A DNA stretch of 58,846 nucleotides from Pollutiaquabacter sp046052345. Lineage in GTDB: Bacteria; Bacteroidota; Bacteroidia; AKYH767-A; 2013-40CM-41-45. The translations under genes were made by a program, and so were the position numbers. The notes below the pieces were generated by a model that was given only the letters and a program-made list of their open reading frames with translations, had not been told where the DNA came from and did not search any database. The stretch is taken from contig JBJOMN010000043.1 of the NCBI GenBank assembly GCA_046052345.1, forward strand, positions 1-58,846. Reading direction: 5' to 3'. This document shows, one piece after another, positions 34,738 through 43,321 of this stretch; the first letter of the stretch is position 1; each line of letters begins with the position of its first letter.

Positions 34738-35694
34738 TCAACGGAAGATAAACTGTTCGATGGCATCTCTCCAAACCAGTACGACAACGCCGGCCACGGC
34801 AACCAAAACCCCGGCCACCATCTTCATGCGAAGAGGTTCCCGGTGGATGATCGCGGAAATGACCAGCGTGACCACAGGAACCAAGGAGAAGACCGTCTGT
34901 GCCACGGAGGCATCCAGATAGGATACCGTGAACAAGGATAGGGATACTCCGATCACCGGACCGAACAGGGTTCCGAGGACGGCGAACCTCAATCCTGATT
35001 CCCTGTTCTGGCGGACCGGTATCAGCACTTCTCCGAGACGTCCGGTCAGTATCGAGAACAGGAATAATGTAACGGCTGCTGCCGAAAGGCGGATGAAAGT
35101 CGCCTGAAAGGGAGCTAATCCTCCGTCTACCGACATCATTCCTTTTTTAGCCAGAACCAGACCTGCTCCCTGGCAGAAAGCGGCCAGGATGCCGAACAGG
35201 ATACCTTTGGGCAAAGAGCCGTGCGGGCTTTGGGGCAGGCTGCTTCTTTCCTCTCTTCCTAACGAAAGCACCATGACGCCGAACATCGTGACAGCCATTC
35301 CCAGCATGCCGGTAACTGAAAGCCGGTCATCGGTCAGGAAATATCCGGTGCACAGTGCCGCACCCGGCGCGAAGGTGCTTAGAACGCTGCCCAGTCGCGG
35401 TCCCAGGATTGCAAAAGCGCCAAAACCGAAATGATCACCGACCGTGAGTCCGATAAGTCCGGAAAGTCCCAGCCACCACCAAGCCTGCCAAATACCTTCT
35501 GAAAAAAGTCGGGATATACCGCCTGATCCGGGTGCGACCGCTGCGATGATGAATATCAACATGGCCGCAAGCGGCAGCCGGAAATGATTCAGCGGATTGG
35601 CCCCCAGACGCCTTGCGGCGACTGTAAACGGAAAAATGCCGATGGACCACGATAGGGTAGTGAGCAATGCAAAGACCAACCCGGCAGTATTCAT
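34738..35694 (-). CDS. EamA-family (DMT) transporter
   Basis: A 318-residue inner-membrane protein with ten predicted helices in two EamA repeats (about 5-140 and 160-305). Helix and loop patterns such as LLTTLSWSIGIFPFTVAARR and FGPVIGVSLSLFTVSYLDASVAQTVFSLVPVV fit drug/metabolite exporters. Substrates for such proteins range from amino acids to nucleotides and cannot be told here. It overlaps the YggS gene by 4 bp (ATGA) and is co-transcribed with it. Confidence 0.9.
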   Translation of the reverse strand: MNTAGLVFALLTTLSWSIGIFPFTVAARRLGANPLNHFRLPLAAMLIFIIAAVAPGSGGISRLFSEGIWQAWWWLGLSGLIGLTVGDHFGFGAFAILGPRLGSVLSTFAPGAALCTGYFLTDDRLSVTGMLGMAVTMFGVMVLSLGREERSSLPQSPHGSLPKGILFGILAAFCQGAGLVLAKKGMMSVDGGLAPFQATFIRLSAAAVTLFLFSILTGRLGEVLIPVRQNRESGLRFAVLGTLFGPVIGVSLSLFTVSYLDASVAQTVFSLVPVVTLVISAIIHREPLRMKMVAGVLVAVAGVVVLVWRDAIEQFIFR

Positions 35695-36365
35695 GAGGCT
35701 GAATGATTGGGTCGAGCACCGAAAATAGAACTCCCGATGCGCACCATGGTGCTTCCTTCTTCCAGTGCCAGACGATAGTCTGCGCTCATTCCCATCGACA
35801 GCTCCTTCAGGTCAGGGTAACGCTTCTGCATGCGATCGAAAAAAAGCCGTAATCCGTTGAACTCGGCTCTGACAGCTGCGGAATCTTCTGTGTTGCTGGC
35901 CATTCCCATGAATCCTGCTATGCGGACATGGGGAAGTGCTTCTTTGTCTGCCTGCTCCAGAATCTCCTCTGCTTCTTCATACGAGAGCCCGAACTTGGTC
36001 TCCTCGCGCGCGATGTGCAACTGAAGCAGACAGTCGATCACCTTATCGTGCCGTGCCGCCTGCTTTTCGATCTCCTTCAGGAGGCGAAGGGAATCCACAC
36101 CGTGAATGCAATGGACGAAGCCGGCGATGTACTTGACCTTGTTCGTCTGCAAGTGTCCGATGAAATGCCAACGGATGTCCTGCGGAAGCGACGGTTGCTT
36201 CTCTGTCAATTCCTGAACATAATTCTCCCCGAAATCCCGCTGTCCCGTGCGGTAAACTTCCAGGATCTTTTCGGCCGGTTTGGTCTTGGAAACGGCAATC
36301 AATCGGGCAGCGAAAGGGGCCAGTTCATCGCGAAGACGTGCTATGGTTTCTGCACCGGTTTCCAT
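35691..36365 (-). CDS. YggS-family PLP homeostasis protein
   Basis: A 224-residue TIM-barrel protein with PLP on K27 (IAVSKTKPAEKILE) and the family blocks RDFGENYVQEL, WHFIGHLQTNKVKY and SMGMSADYRLALEEGSTMVRIGSSIFG. It has no separate catalytic activity known; it controls free pyridoxal phosphate and amino-acid balance. Length and fold are complete. A -7 candidate and a purine-rich GGGAGG precede it. It starts a YggS-EamA-DUF2723 operon. Confidence 0.96.
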   Translation of the reverse strand: METGAETIARLRDELAPFAARLIAVSKTKPAEKILEVYRTGQRDFGENYVQELTEKQPSLPQDIRWHFIGHLQTNKVKYIAGFVHCIHGVDSLRLLKEIEKQAARHDKVIDCLLQLHIAREETKFGLSYEEAEEILEQADKEALPHVRIAGFMGMASNTEDSAAVRAEFNGLRLFFDRMQKRYPDLKELSMGMSADYRLALEEGSTMVRIGSSIFGARPNHSAS

Positions 36366-36402
36366 AGGATAAAATTAACCTCCCGTTTTATTCCGGGCCG
36401 TG

Positions 36403-36410
36403 CAAATTCA
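36403..36410 (-). promoter_or_regulatory. Possible -7 box (TGAATTTG) for the yggS operon
   Basis: Minus-strand TGAATTTG has one mismatch to TAnnTTTG and lies 37 nt before the yggS-type ATG. Confidence 0.35.
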
Positions 36411-36489
36411 TCTCTTTTTTCGTGATTTTTCGACGGTTCTTTGAACAAACATCTGCAGGGATTGTTGTCGTGCTGAGATCTTATCCATC

Positions 36490-37062
36490 ATGCGACTACT
36501 CCAGCTCCTTCAAACAGTAGGTATGGCCATTCTGGCCGCTTGCACCAGTTCCGCCGAGCGTCCTCCACACACCTCAAAACCCGTTGACACCATGTCTTTT
36601 TACCAAATCGCCCTGACGGATCTCGAAGGTCGGCCCTTCGACCTCCATTCCCTGAAAGGCCGTTATCTGTTGATTGTGAATACCGCCAGTGAGTGCGGTT
36701 TTACTCCCCAATACGCTGACTTACAGAAATTGCAGGAGAAATACGGAGACAAGTTGACCGTACTGGGATTCCCGTGCAACCAGTTCGGAGGCCAGGAGCC
36801 GGGGAGTGCCGGTGAAATCAGGTCCTTCTGCTCTTCAAAATATGCAGTTTCCTTCCCGATGCTTTCCAAGTGTGACGTCAAAGGGAAGGAAAAGGCTCCT
36901 TTGTTCCGCTGGCTGACCGACAAATCCATGAACGGTTGGAACGAGCAGGAGCCCACATGGAACTTCTGTAAATACCTGGTGAGCGGCGATGGTGAATTGT
37001 TGGGCTTCTATCCCTCCTCAGTCAACCCCATGGACGATAAGATTACGTCCAAATTGAAATGA
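36490..37062 (+). CDS. Glutathione peroxidase-family lipoprotein
   Basis: A 190-residue thioredoxin-fold peroxidase. The signal ends LAAC (Cys18), marking a lipoprotein, which is unusual compared with the cytoplasmic or simple periplasmic forms. The catalytic Cys69 is in NTASECGFTPQY; the Gln (FPCNQFGGQEPG), Trp and Asn (PTWNFCKYLV) of the catalytic tetrad are present. It reduces hydrogen or lipid peroxides, probably using thioredoxin rather than glutathione. It overlaps the ABC ATPase gene by 4 bp, which ties it to the following exporter genes. Confidence 0.93.
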   Translation: MRLLQLLQTVGMAILAACTSSAERPPHTSKPVDTMSFYQIALTDLEGRPFDLHSLKGRYLLIVNTASECGFTPQYADLQKLQEKYGDKLTVLGFPCNQFGGQEPGSAGEIRSFCSSKYAVSFPMLSKCDVKGKEKAPLFRWLTDKSMNGWNEQEPTWNFCKYLVSGDGELLGFYPSSVNPMDDKITSKLK

Positions 37063-37991
37063 CACCTGTTCTGGAAGTTTCCGGGCTGGTCAAGTCCTAT
37101 CACGTATCCTCATCCGGCGGTACCAGTCCCTCAACCCGGAACGCGGTAGACCATCTCGGATTCTCGGTACTTCCGGGTGATATCTACGGATTCCTCGGTC
37201 CGAATGGTGCCGGTAAAAGCACCACGATACGCATGTTGCTCGGACTGGTTCGCCCCGACAGCGGAGATATCTCGTATTTCGGAAGACCCTTCAGGGACTC
37301 CAGATCCGCAAGTCTTTCCAGAATAGGGGCAATCGTCGAGAAACCTGATTTCTACCGGTATCTCTCCGCACTTAAAAATCTCGAAATCTTTGGGTCCATG
37401 AGCGGCGCAGATATTTCTTCCGGGCGATTGGAATCACTGTTAGAGCTCGTTGGTCTTTCCGGGCGCGGAAAAGAACCGGTGAAGAACTACTCCCACGGAA
37501 TGAAACAGCGTCTTGGCATAGCTCAGGCGTTGCTCCACGATCCGGAATTGATACTGCTTGACGAGCCGACCACCGGCCTTGATCCGCAGGGGATTGTCGA
37601 TTTGCGTGAGCTGCTGGTCCGACTGAAACATGAGGGAAAGACCGTTTTCATGTCTTCACACATCCTTTCGGAAGTGGAACTGATCGCCACACGGATGGTC
37701 ATCGTCTCTAACGGCAGGGCCGTCAAAGAGGGAAGTGTCCGGGAACTGCTTGATGCAGACGACCTGTTGGTCGATTTCGGCTTTCATGAAATCGAAGCGG
37801 CCCGGAAGGCTTTGTCGGGTTCGTTTTGGGAGGAGAAGCTCGAGGAGGTTCTTCCCGATGCGCTCAGGTTCCGACTGGACCGTCAGCAGACCTCCTCTCT
37901 GAATGCGTGGTTCTGCGCCCAAGGCGTGGCACCCGCTGCAATCGTCTCCAAACGTCGCCTCGAGGATTTTTTCATGAAACTCACACGCTGA
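37059..37991 (+). CDS. ABC transporter ATP-binding protein (exporter type)
   Basis: A 310-residue ATPase. Walker A GPNGAGKST (47-55), signature SHGMKQRLGIAQALL, Walker B ELILLDEPTTGLDPQG and the switch His in FMSSHILSEVE are all intact, so it should be active. It resembles the CcmA/BcrA group that works with separate ABC-2 permeases. An insert rich in Ser/Gly/Thr (SSSGGTSPSTR) sits between the first strand and Walker A. The C-terminal ~90 residues form the domain typical of this group. Its start overlaps gpx by 4 bp; the permease starts 4 bp after its stop. Confidence 0.95.
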   Translation: MTPVLEVSGLVKSYHVSSSGGTSPSTRNAVDHLGFSVLPGDIYGFLGPNGAGKSTTIRMLLGLVRPDSGDISYFGRPFRDSRSASLSRIGAIVEKPDFYRYLSALKNLEIFGSMSGADISSGRLESLLELVGLSGRGKEPVKNYSHGMKQRLGIAQALLHDPELILLDEPTTGLDPQGIVDLRELLVRLKHEGKTVFMSSHILSEVELIATRMVIVSNGRAVKEGSVRELLDADDLLVDFGFHEIEAARKALSGSFWEEKLEEVLPDALRFRLDRQQTSSLNAWFCAQGVAPAAIVSKRRLEDFFMKLTR

Positions 37992-37995
37992 AGAG

Positions 37996-38838
37996 ATGCT
38001 TTTTCGACTGACTGTCCTTGAACTGAAAAAAATCGCGGCCCGTCCGCGAAGTTATATCGGCTTTGCGGCGGTTGCGGTGATTGCCGGACTCATCCAGTTC
38101 GCCATGTATGCGGACGGTGAGGAGTATATCCGCTTCATCACCCAGTCCGTTGAGCAGTCTTTTCTTTTTGAAGGCCGCATCCTGAACGGGAACCTCATCT
38201 GCTTCATCATCCTGCAGATGCTGATCATACAGATTCCGTTGCTGGTAGCGCTGGTGACCGGTGACCTGATTTCCGGAGAGGCGGCCATGGGAACTTTGCG
38301 GTTTCTTCTCACACGGCCTGTTTCCCGCACCTCGGTGTTATTGTCGAAATTCTTCGCAGGATCCGTTTACACCTTTCTTTTGCTCGTCTTTCTGGGACTT
38401 TTATCGCTGGGTACGGGGTTGGCCATATTCGGCCCGGGAGACCTTATAGTGCTTAAAACCGACCAGCTTATCATCCTTCCCTCGGCGGATGTCTTCTGGA
38501 GGTTCATGGCGGCGTTGGGCATGGCCTTTCTGGCTCTTACGCTGATAGGTGCCTTATCGTTGTTCATGTCCTGCCTTTCCGACAATTCCATCGGTCCGAT
38601 CATCACGACGATGGCTTTGATCATACTGATGACGATCATCGGAACATTGGAGGTTCCTTTGTTCGATGCCGTCAAGCCTTACCTTTTCACCACCCATATG
38701 TCAGCATGGAGAAGCTTTTTCGAAGACCCGCTGCCGGTGGACGATATCCGAAATTCCATCCTCTTCATGGTTGCGCATATTGCAGCCTTCCTTTCTGCGG
38801 CCATCTGGTATTTCAACCGAAAAGACATCTTGTCATGA
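37996..38838 (+). CDS. ABC-2 type transporter permease
   Basis: A 280-residue six-helix membrane protein. The N-terminus MLFRLTVLELKKIAARPRSYIG and the GDLISGEAAMGTLRFLLTRPVSRTSVLLSKF loop are characteristic of ABC-2 permeases paired with BcrA-type ATPases. Helices are visible near 20-40, 65-90, 120-145, 165-190, 195-215 and 255-275. It partners the ATPase 4 bp upstream and overlaps the secreted LolA-like gene by ATGA. Substrate unknown. Confidence 0.93.
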   Translation: MLFRLTVLELKKIAARPRSYIGFAAVAVIAGLIQFAMYADGEEYIRFITQSVEQSFLFEGRILNGNLICFIILQMLIIQIPLLVALVTGDLISGEAAMGTLRFLLTRPVSRTSVLLSKFFAGSVYTFLLLVFLGLLSLGTGLAIFGPGDLIVLKTDQLIILPSADVFWRFMAALGMAFLALTLIGALSLFMSCLSDNSIGPIITTMALIILMTIIGTLEVPLFDAVKPYLFTTHMSAWRSFFEDPLPVDDIRNSILFMVAHIAAFLSAAIWYFNRKDILS

Positions 38839-39548
38839 GAACACACGTCCATTCCATATTGAGGTTCGTTCTCTTCCCGCTGACGCTCATGTTTTTTTTC
38901 TGTAAATCCGGGTCTTCTTCGGCGCAGGATGCCCGCACTTTGATACGTGAAGTGAACAGGCGGTTCGAAAGGGTGCACGATTATTCGGCTGCTGTAAGGA
39001 TACGGACGGATATACCTTTCGTCCGTATGATGCCGGTCAATGCGAAAGTTGAATTCACACAGCCGGACCGGTTCACTGTCCGTTCTTCGGGAATCGCCCT
39101 TCTTCCGAAGCAGGGATTCGAGACGCTGTTCAAAAATCTTCGGGACACAAGTTCGTACCTGCCGGTGCCGCAAGGCAGAGAGACGCTCAGGAATGTCGCG
39201 GTCACCGTAGTGAGCATCCTTCCGGTTTCCGACACATCCGACCTTATTCTCGGAAGGCTTTGGATTGATGAAGCAGCTGACATCATCCTGCGTTCACAGC
39301 TTACTACACGCTCGAACGGTACGGTCACGGCGGATTACTACTTCGGTAAATATTCGGCTTTCGCATTACCGGACAGCATGACCTTCACCATTGATACCCG
39401 CAAATTCAAGATTCCCAAAGCAGTGTCGGCAGACTTGAACAATACTTCCGGCAGCAGGGGAAAACAGTCGCCGGAACGTCAGAAAGGGATGATATACCTT
39501 CAGTTCTCAGACTACCGGATCAACAGGACATCTGCAACAGGACGCTGA
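38835..39548 (+). CDS. Secreted LolA/RseB-like protein of unknown function
   Basis: About 237 residues with an N-terminal signal (LRFVLFPLTLMFFF) cut near SSSAQ. The body starts with TLIREVNRRFERVHDYSAAVRIRTDIPFV and continues with alternating strands (VNAKVEFTQPDRFTVRSSG, LGRLWIDEAADIILRSQLT), reminiscent of the LolA/LolB/RseB fold that binds lipid or lipoprotein tails. It begins at the ATGA overlapping the permease stop. I infer it works with the ABC transporter in moving or sensing a lipidic compound. Fold assignment is by appearance only. Confidence 0.65.
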   Translation: MRTHVHSILRFVLFPLTLMFFFCKSGSSSAQDARTLIREVNRRFERVHDYSAAVRIRTDIPFVRMMPVNAKVEFTQPDRFTVRSSGIALLPKQGFETLFKNLRDTSSYLPVPQGRETLRNVAVTVVSILPVSDTSDLILGRLWIDEAADIILRSQLTTRSNGTVTADYYFGKYSAFALPDSMTFTIDTRKFKIPKAVSADLNNTSGSRGKQSPERQKGMIYLQFSDYRINRTSATGR

Positions 39549-39551
39549 AAG

Positions 39552-40013
39552 TCAGACTCCGAATTGCCGGAGATGATGGTCGAAGTGCAGATAGACCAAC
39601 CTTCCCGTCTCAAGGCGCGAAAGTCTTCCGAAAAAGGGGTGACGGTGGAAGCGGTACCAACCCGGCTGTCTGTGGATTTCTGAGAGCAATCTCAACAGTT
39701 CTGCACGATCCTTTTCAAAGCCGGCAGGGGCCGTGCCTTCCGCCATCTGGTCGTACTCACGGGAGGTCGGCAGTCTGCCTTCCGGCCACCGCCTCATCAA
39801 CCGCAGTGAGATCCATTTGAAAAGTGTCCTGCTCAGGAAGGTGGACATGTCCTTCGTCGGACGAAGCCCAAGTAACTCCCGCAAAGGATCGGTGCAATGG
39901 CAGAGCATTTGGGCGACATTCATTTTTCCCCATTTGGCCTTGCTGTCAGGATGTAGGGAACCGATCCGATTTACCGTTTCGCGGTAGACCCTGTCATCGA
40001 ACAATTGCTTCAC
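39552..40013 (-). CDS. DUF1569/DinB-like protein
   Basis: A 153-residue protein of the DUF1569 branch of the DinB four-helix superfamily. Typical elements are KWGKMNVAQMLCHCTDPLRELLG near the N-terminus and the C-terminal HPFFGRLSRLETGRLVYLHFDHHLRQFGV, which supply the His ligands of the DinB metal site. These are thought to be metal-dependent transferases related to bacillithiol enzymes; the reaction is unknown. It follows the DUF1015 gene with a 1-bp gap. Confidence 0.85.
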   Translation of the reverse strand: MKQLFDDRVYRETVNRIGSLHPDSKAKWGKMNVAQMLCHCTDPLRELLGLRPTKDMSTFLSRTLFKWISLRLMRRWPEGRLPTSREYDQMAEGTAPAGFEKDRAELLRLLSEIHRQPGWYRFHRHPFFGRLSRLETGRLVYLHFDHHLRQFGV

Positions 40014-40014
40014 T

Positions 40015-41274
40015 TCAGGCCGGATAATGATCGTCCAGGGCGTGCAGAACGAGTCCGCTGCGAAGCTTAGGCTCGAACCATGTCGTCTTCGGCGGCATGA
40101 TCTTACCCGAATCGGAAATGTCGATCAGCTGTTTCATGGTGACCGGATAGAGCGCAAAAGCCGCTTTCATCTCTCCGCTGTTCACACGCCGCTCCAGTTC
40201 TCCCAGTCCGCGCAGGCCGCCCACGAACTCGATGCGCTTGTCCGTACGGAGATCGGCGATGCCCAGCAAGGGTTCAAGGATCTGCTTGGAAAGCACCGTA
40301 ACATCGAGTACTCCGATGGGGTCCTTGTCGTCGTACGTGCCCTCTTTGGCGTTCAGTTTGTACCAGTCGCCTGCCATGTACAGAGAGAACTCGTGTAATT
40401 TGGAAGGCCGGTGCGCCAACGCTCCGATTTTTTCCACGTCAAAAGATTCCTTCAGTTTCTCAAGGAATTGTTCCGGTGTCAATCCGTTAAGGTCCTTGAC
40501 GACCCTGTTGTAATCCATGATGGACAGCTGGTTGTCAGGGAAATGTACGGCAAGGAAATAATTGTACTCTTCGGAGCCGTCGTGCTTAGGATTGTTTTTC
40601 CTGAATTCGTCACCTACGAGCGCGGCAGCAGCCGTTCGGTGGTGTCCGTCTGCCACATAGACCGCGGGTACTTTTTCAAACAGCGAACGGATGGAAGAGA
40701 TGTCATTGTCAGCATCCACCACCCAGAACCTGTGTCCGATCCCGTCGTCGGCAGTGAAATCATATACCGGTTTGCCGGCGACGATGCGTTCGACGATGGC
40801 GTCCAGGGCGTCGACGTGAGGGTAAGCGAAGAATACGGGTTCGTAGTTGAGGCGGCTCACCCGTACATGTTTCTTGCGGTCCTCTTCCTTGTCAGGACGG
40901 GTAAGTTCGTGTTTCTTGATGATGTCGTTCAGATAATCCTCCACGCTCGCGGCGCCGACGATCCCATATTGATGTCGGCCGTTCATGGTCTGGCTGTAGA
41001 TGTAGTAGCAGTCCTTCTTGTCTTGTGTGAAAATGCCCTTTTCGAACATCTCCAGGAAATTGGATCTTCCCTTGCCGTAAATCTGATCCGAGTAGATATC
41101 GGTGCCGTCCGGAAAATCGATTTCGGGCTTGATCACATGATAGAAGGAAAGCGGATTTCCTTCGCACTCCTTACGGGCCTCTTTTTCGTTCAGCACGTCA
41201 TACGGTTTGCAGGCGATCTGCTTTACATGTTCCGGATCCGGTCGGATGCCTTTGAAAGGGCGGATGTTGGCCAT
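40015..41274 (-). CDS. DUF1015-family protein
   Basis: A 419-residue protein matching DUF1015 along its length: MANIRPFKGIRP at the start, VNGR-like KPYDVLNEKEARKE, then VYVADGHHRTAAAAL and DQNRVVKDL-like YNRVVKDLNG. The ADGHHRT segment resembles ParB/sulfiredoxin-type phosphohydrolase motifs. DUF1015 genes often sit beside serC/serA and similar amino-acid genes; here the class V aminotransferase is 26 bp upstream. Biochemical role unestablished. Confidence 0.93.
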   Translation of the reverse strand: MANIRPFKGIRPDPEHVKQIACKPYDVLNEKEARKECEGNPLSFYHVIKPEIDFPDGTDIYSDQIYGKGRSNFLEMFEKGIFTQDKKDCYYIYSQTMNGRHQYGIVGAASVEDYLNDIIKKHELTRPDKEEDRKKHVRVSRLNYEPVFFAYPHVDALDAIVERIVAGKPVYDFTADDGIGHRFWVVDADNDISSIRSLFEKVPAVYVADGHHRTAAAALVGDEFRKNNPKHDGSEEYNYFLAVHFPDNQLSIMDYNRVVKDLNGLTPEQFLEKLKESFDVEKIGALAHRPSKLHEFSLYMAGDWYKLNAKEGTYDDKDPIGVLDVTVLSKQILEPLLGIADLRTDKRIEFVGGLRGLGELERRVNSGEMKAAFALYPVTMKQLIDISDSGKIMPPKTTWFEPKLRSGLVLHALDDHYPA

Positions 41275-41300
41275 GACTATGGTTTCTTGTAGATTGAATT

Positions 41301-42380
41301 TCAGAGTGAAAGGATCTCCTCGATGTTTTTGGTGACTTCCACCAAGTCGCTCAGGGTCAGTTCGCCCATGTGAGCGATACGGAACGTCTTGTCTTTCTGG
41401 TCCCCGTATCCGTTGGAGATCAGCATGCCCCGTTTTCCTAATTCCCTGTTCAGCTCCGCGACATCGATATTCCTGGTGTTTCGGATGCAGGTCAGGGTGA
41501 GGGATTCGAAGCCGGGGCTGGCGAATAATTCGAAGTGACGGCCGGCCCAGTCTATCGTGAATTCCGCCATCTCCATATGTCGGATAAAGCGGTTTTCAAG
41601 TCCTTCATTCATGATGCGGTCGAGCTGGAAGTCCATCGCGAACATGTGGGAAAGGGAAGGAGTACAGGAATACTGGTGGTCTTTCTCGTCGACATATTTC
41701 ACCAAGGTGCCGAGGTCGAGATAATAACCTCTCGGACCAAGCTCCCTGCAACGGTCTGCGGCCTTCTGGGATACCGAAGCCAACGCGAGTCCGGGCGGCA
41801 ATGCAAGTGCCTTCTGCGAAGATGATATACATACGTCGATGCCGAGCCGGTCCACTTCGATGCGTACGCCCCCGAGCGAGCTGACCGTGTCGACCATCCA
41901 GATCACATCGGGATATTTGGCGATTATTTCGGCGATTGAATCGATGGGATTCATCACGCCGGTGGAGGTTTCGTTGTGCGTGACGGTGACCACGTCGTAT
42001 TTACCGGTCCTCAGGTATTTGTCAACGGTCTCCGGCATGGTAGGTTGTCCGGGTTCCTCGAGGTGAAGGTCGGCATCGATGCCGTTGAGTACCGCCAGTT
42101 CATGCCATCTTTTCCCGAAGGCACCGACTGCGAAGACCATGGCCTTCTTCCGTGTCAGGGACCGGATGGCGCCTTCCATCAGGCCGGTACCGGAAGAGGT
42201 GGAAAGCACGATCCTGTTTCTGGTGTACATCAGTCCCTGCAACTTGGAAGTGATTCCTCGCTGCAACAAACTGGCATCCTTGGAGCGGTGACCGATCATC
42301 GGCGTAGCCATTTTGGCCAGTACGTCGGGATGGACCATGGTCGGTCCCGGGATGAACAACTTCTTGAATTCGATCGACAT
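41301..42380 (-). CDS. Class V PLP aminotransferase (alanine-glyoxylate/serine-pyruvate type)
   Basis: A 359-residue fold-type I enzyme with PLP lysine K190 (ISSSQKALALPPG), the cofactor-binding VDTVSSLGG and an N-terminal IPGPTMVHPDVLAKMATPMIGHRSKD. It resembles archaeal/Bacteroidota aminotransferases annotated as serine-pyruvate or alanine-glyoxylate type, some of which serve as phosphoserine aminotransferase. It heads an operon with DUF1015 and DUF1569 genes. DUF1015 proteins commonly accompany serine biosynthesis genes, so a role in serine synthesis is a reasonable guess; no serA is in the window. Confidence 0.92.
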   Translation of the reverse strand: MSIEFKKLFIPGPTMVHPDVLAKMATPMIGHRSKDASLLQRGITSKLQGLMYTRNRIVLSTSSGTGLMEGAIRSLTRKKAMVFAVGAFGKRWHELAVLNGIDADLHLEEPGQPTMPETVDKYLRTGKYDVVTVTHNETSTGVMNPIDSIAEIIAKYPDVIWMVDTVSSLGGVRIEVDRLGIDVCISSSQKALALPPGLALASVSQKAADRCRELGPRGYYLDLGTLVKYVDEKDHQYSCTPSLSHMFAMDFQLDRIMNEGLENRFIRHMEMAEFTIDWAGRHFELFASPGFESLTLTCIRNTRNIDVAELNRELGKRGMLISNGYGDQKDKTFRIAHMGELTLSDLVEVTKNIEEILSL

Positions 42381-42390
42381 AAAATGACTG

Positions 42391-42398
42391 TGAAGGTA
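42391..42398 (-). promoter_or_regulatory. Possible -7 box (TACCTTCA) for the aminotransferase operon
   Basis: Minus-strand TACCTTCA departs from TAnnTTTG at two bases. 10 nt before the ATG. Confidence 0.3.
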
Positions 42399-42425
42399 AA
42401 TAATTAAGTCCTCAGACGGGAAACC

Positions 42426-43253
42426 TCAGCGGGGACTGCGGGGAGATCGCATGTTAAGGTCGCCAAACCATTGCCAGCGTCCGCCCCGGAAACGGTACCC
42501 GTCGTAGCTGCCGTCCGGTCCGCTGAGTGCAGGGTCGGATGAGCCGGAACCGGGGACTTTGGGGCCAGACAAATGGTCGTAGACGATCATCCGTTTGGCG
42601 GGTTCATAGCGTAGCGACATCGTGGCCTGGGAAGTGAAGCTGAAAACCACTCTTGACCGGAAGAAGCTTTCCTTCTTGAAGATCGGAGCGCCGAAACGTG
42701 GCATGCCATTTTCAAAATAAAGCACTTCGAGTACCTTTTGTGTCACACGCCGGTCTTTTCCTTTCCAGCCGATAAGGGTATAATACTTCCTGCCCGCTTT
42801 CTTTTTTGGGATGATTTCGTAGTAGGCCGCTCCGAACCACCGGGAGGCATTCAGCTTTTCGGATTCCGGTTTACGGATCACCTCGGTGGAATCAGACAGG
42901 GTGTGAAGGGACGTTGCTCCGGTCTTAGGATCACGTAACTGCACGAAGCCGAAGTAGCTGTACTTGTCGCCCTCATACGAAGGAACGGTCCAGGTAAGCA
43001 CCCGTACATTGTCGGCACATACGCAGGAAAGATTCTGGGAAAACCGAGGACATTGGCCGGTCGAACTGTCTGTAGACAGGAAGGCGGTCAGGCGCGATTG
43101 GAATTCGGCGTTCGCCAACAGGCGAACCCTGTCATCGGCGCCGCGTTGCATCCACCGTACCAGGGAGTCTGTTGGTGCAGCGGAGTATTCGTCCGTCTGA
43201 CTGAGGACGGTCAACGGAAATAGCAGCAGTGCACAGAGGGATTTACGTAGCAT
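42426..43253 (-). CDS. Uncharacterised secreted protein
   Basis: About 275 residues with a signal peptide (LRKSLCALLLFPLTVLSQ). No named domain was recognised. The sequence contains RYYEI-type hydrophobic strands, KYYTLIGWKGKDRRVTQKVLEVLYF and a C-terminal GPDGSYDGYRFRGGRWQWFGDLN, which I associate with a conserved hypothetical family in Bacteroidota. The ATG at 43253 is used: a longer frame from 43286 would start inside the ferredoxin terminator hairpin and lack a proper signal peptide. Lies 72 bp downstream of the ferredoxin gene. Confidence 0.8.
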   Translation of the reverse strand: MLRKSLCALLLFPLTVLSQTDEYSAAPTDSLVRWMQRGADDRVRLLANAEFQSRLTAFLSTDSSTGQCPRFSQNLSCVCADNVRVLTWTVPSYEGDKYSYFGFVQLRDPKTGATSLHTLSDSTEVIRKPESEKLNASRWFGAAYYEIIPKKKAGRKYYTLIGWKGKDRRVTQKVLEVLYFENGMPRFGAPIFKKESFFRSRVVFSFTSQATMSLRYEPAKRMIVYDHLSGPKVPGSGSSDPALSGPDGSYDGYRFRGGRWQWFGDLNMRSPRSPR

Positions 43254-43272
43254 GAACCGTTTAGAAACGAAA

Positions 43273-43299
43273 GAACCGCAGCACATAGTACTGCGGTTC
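43273..43299 (-). terminator. Probable terminator of the ferredoxin gene
   Basis: On the minus strand GAACCGCAG and CTGCGGTTC form a perfect 9-bp stem with a 9-nt loop. The T-run after it is interrupted (TTTCGTTT), so efficiency may be moderate and some transcription may continue into the next gene. Confidence 0.65.
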
Positions 43300-43321
43300 C
43301 GGAAGTATCATCGACACCGTA

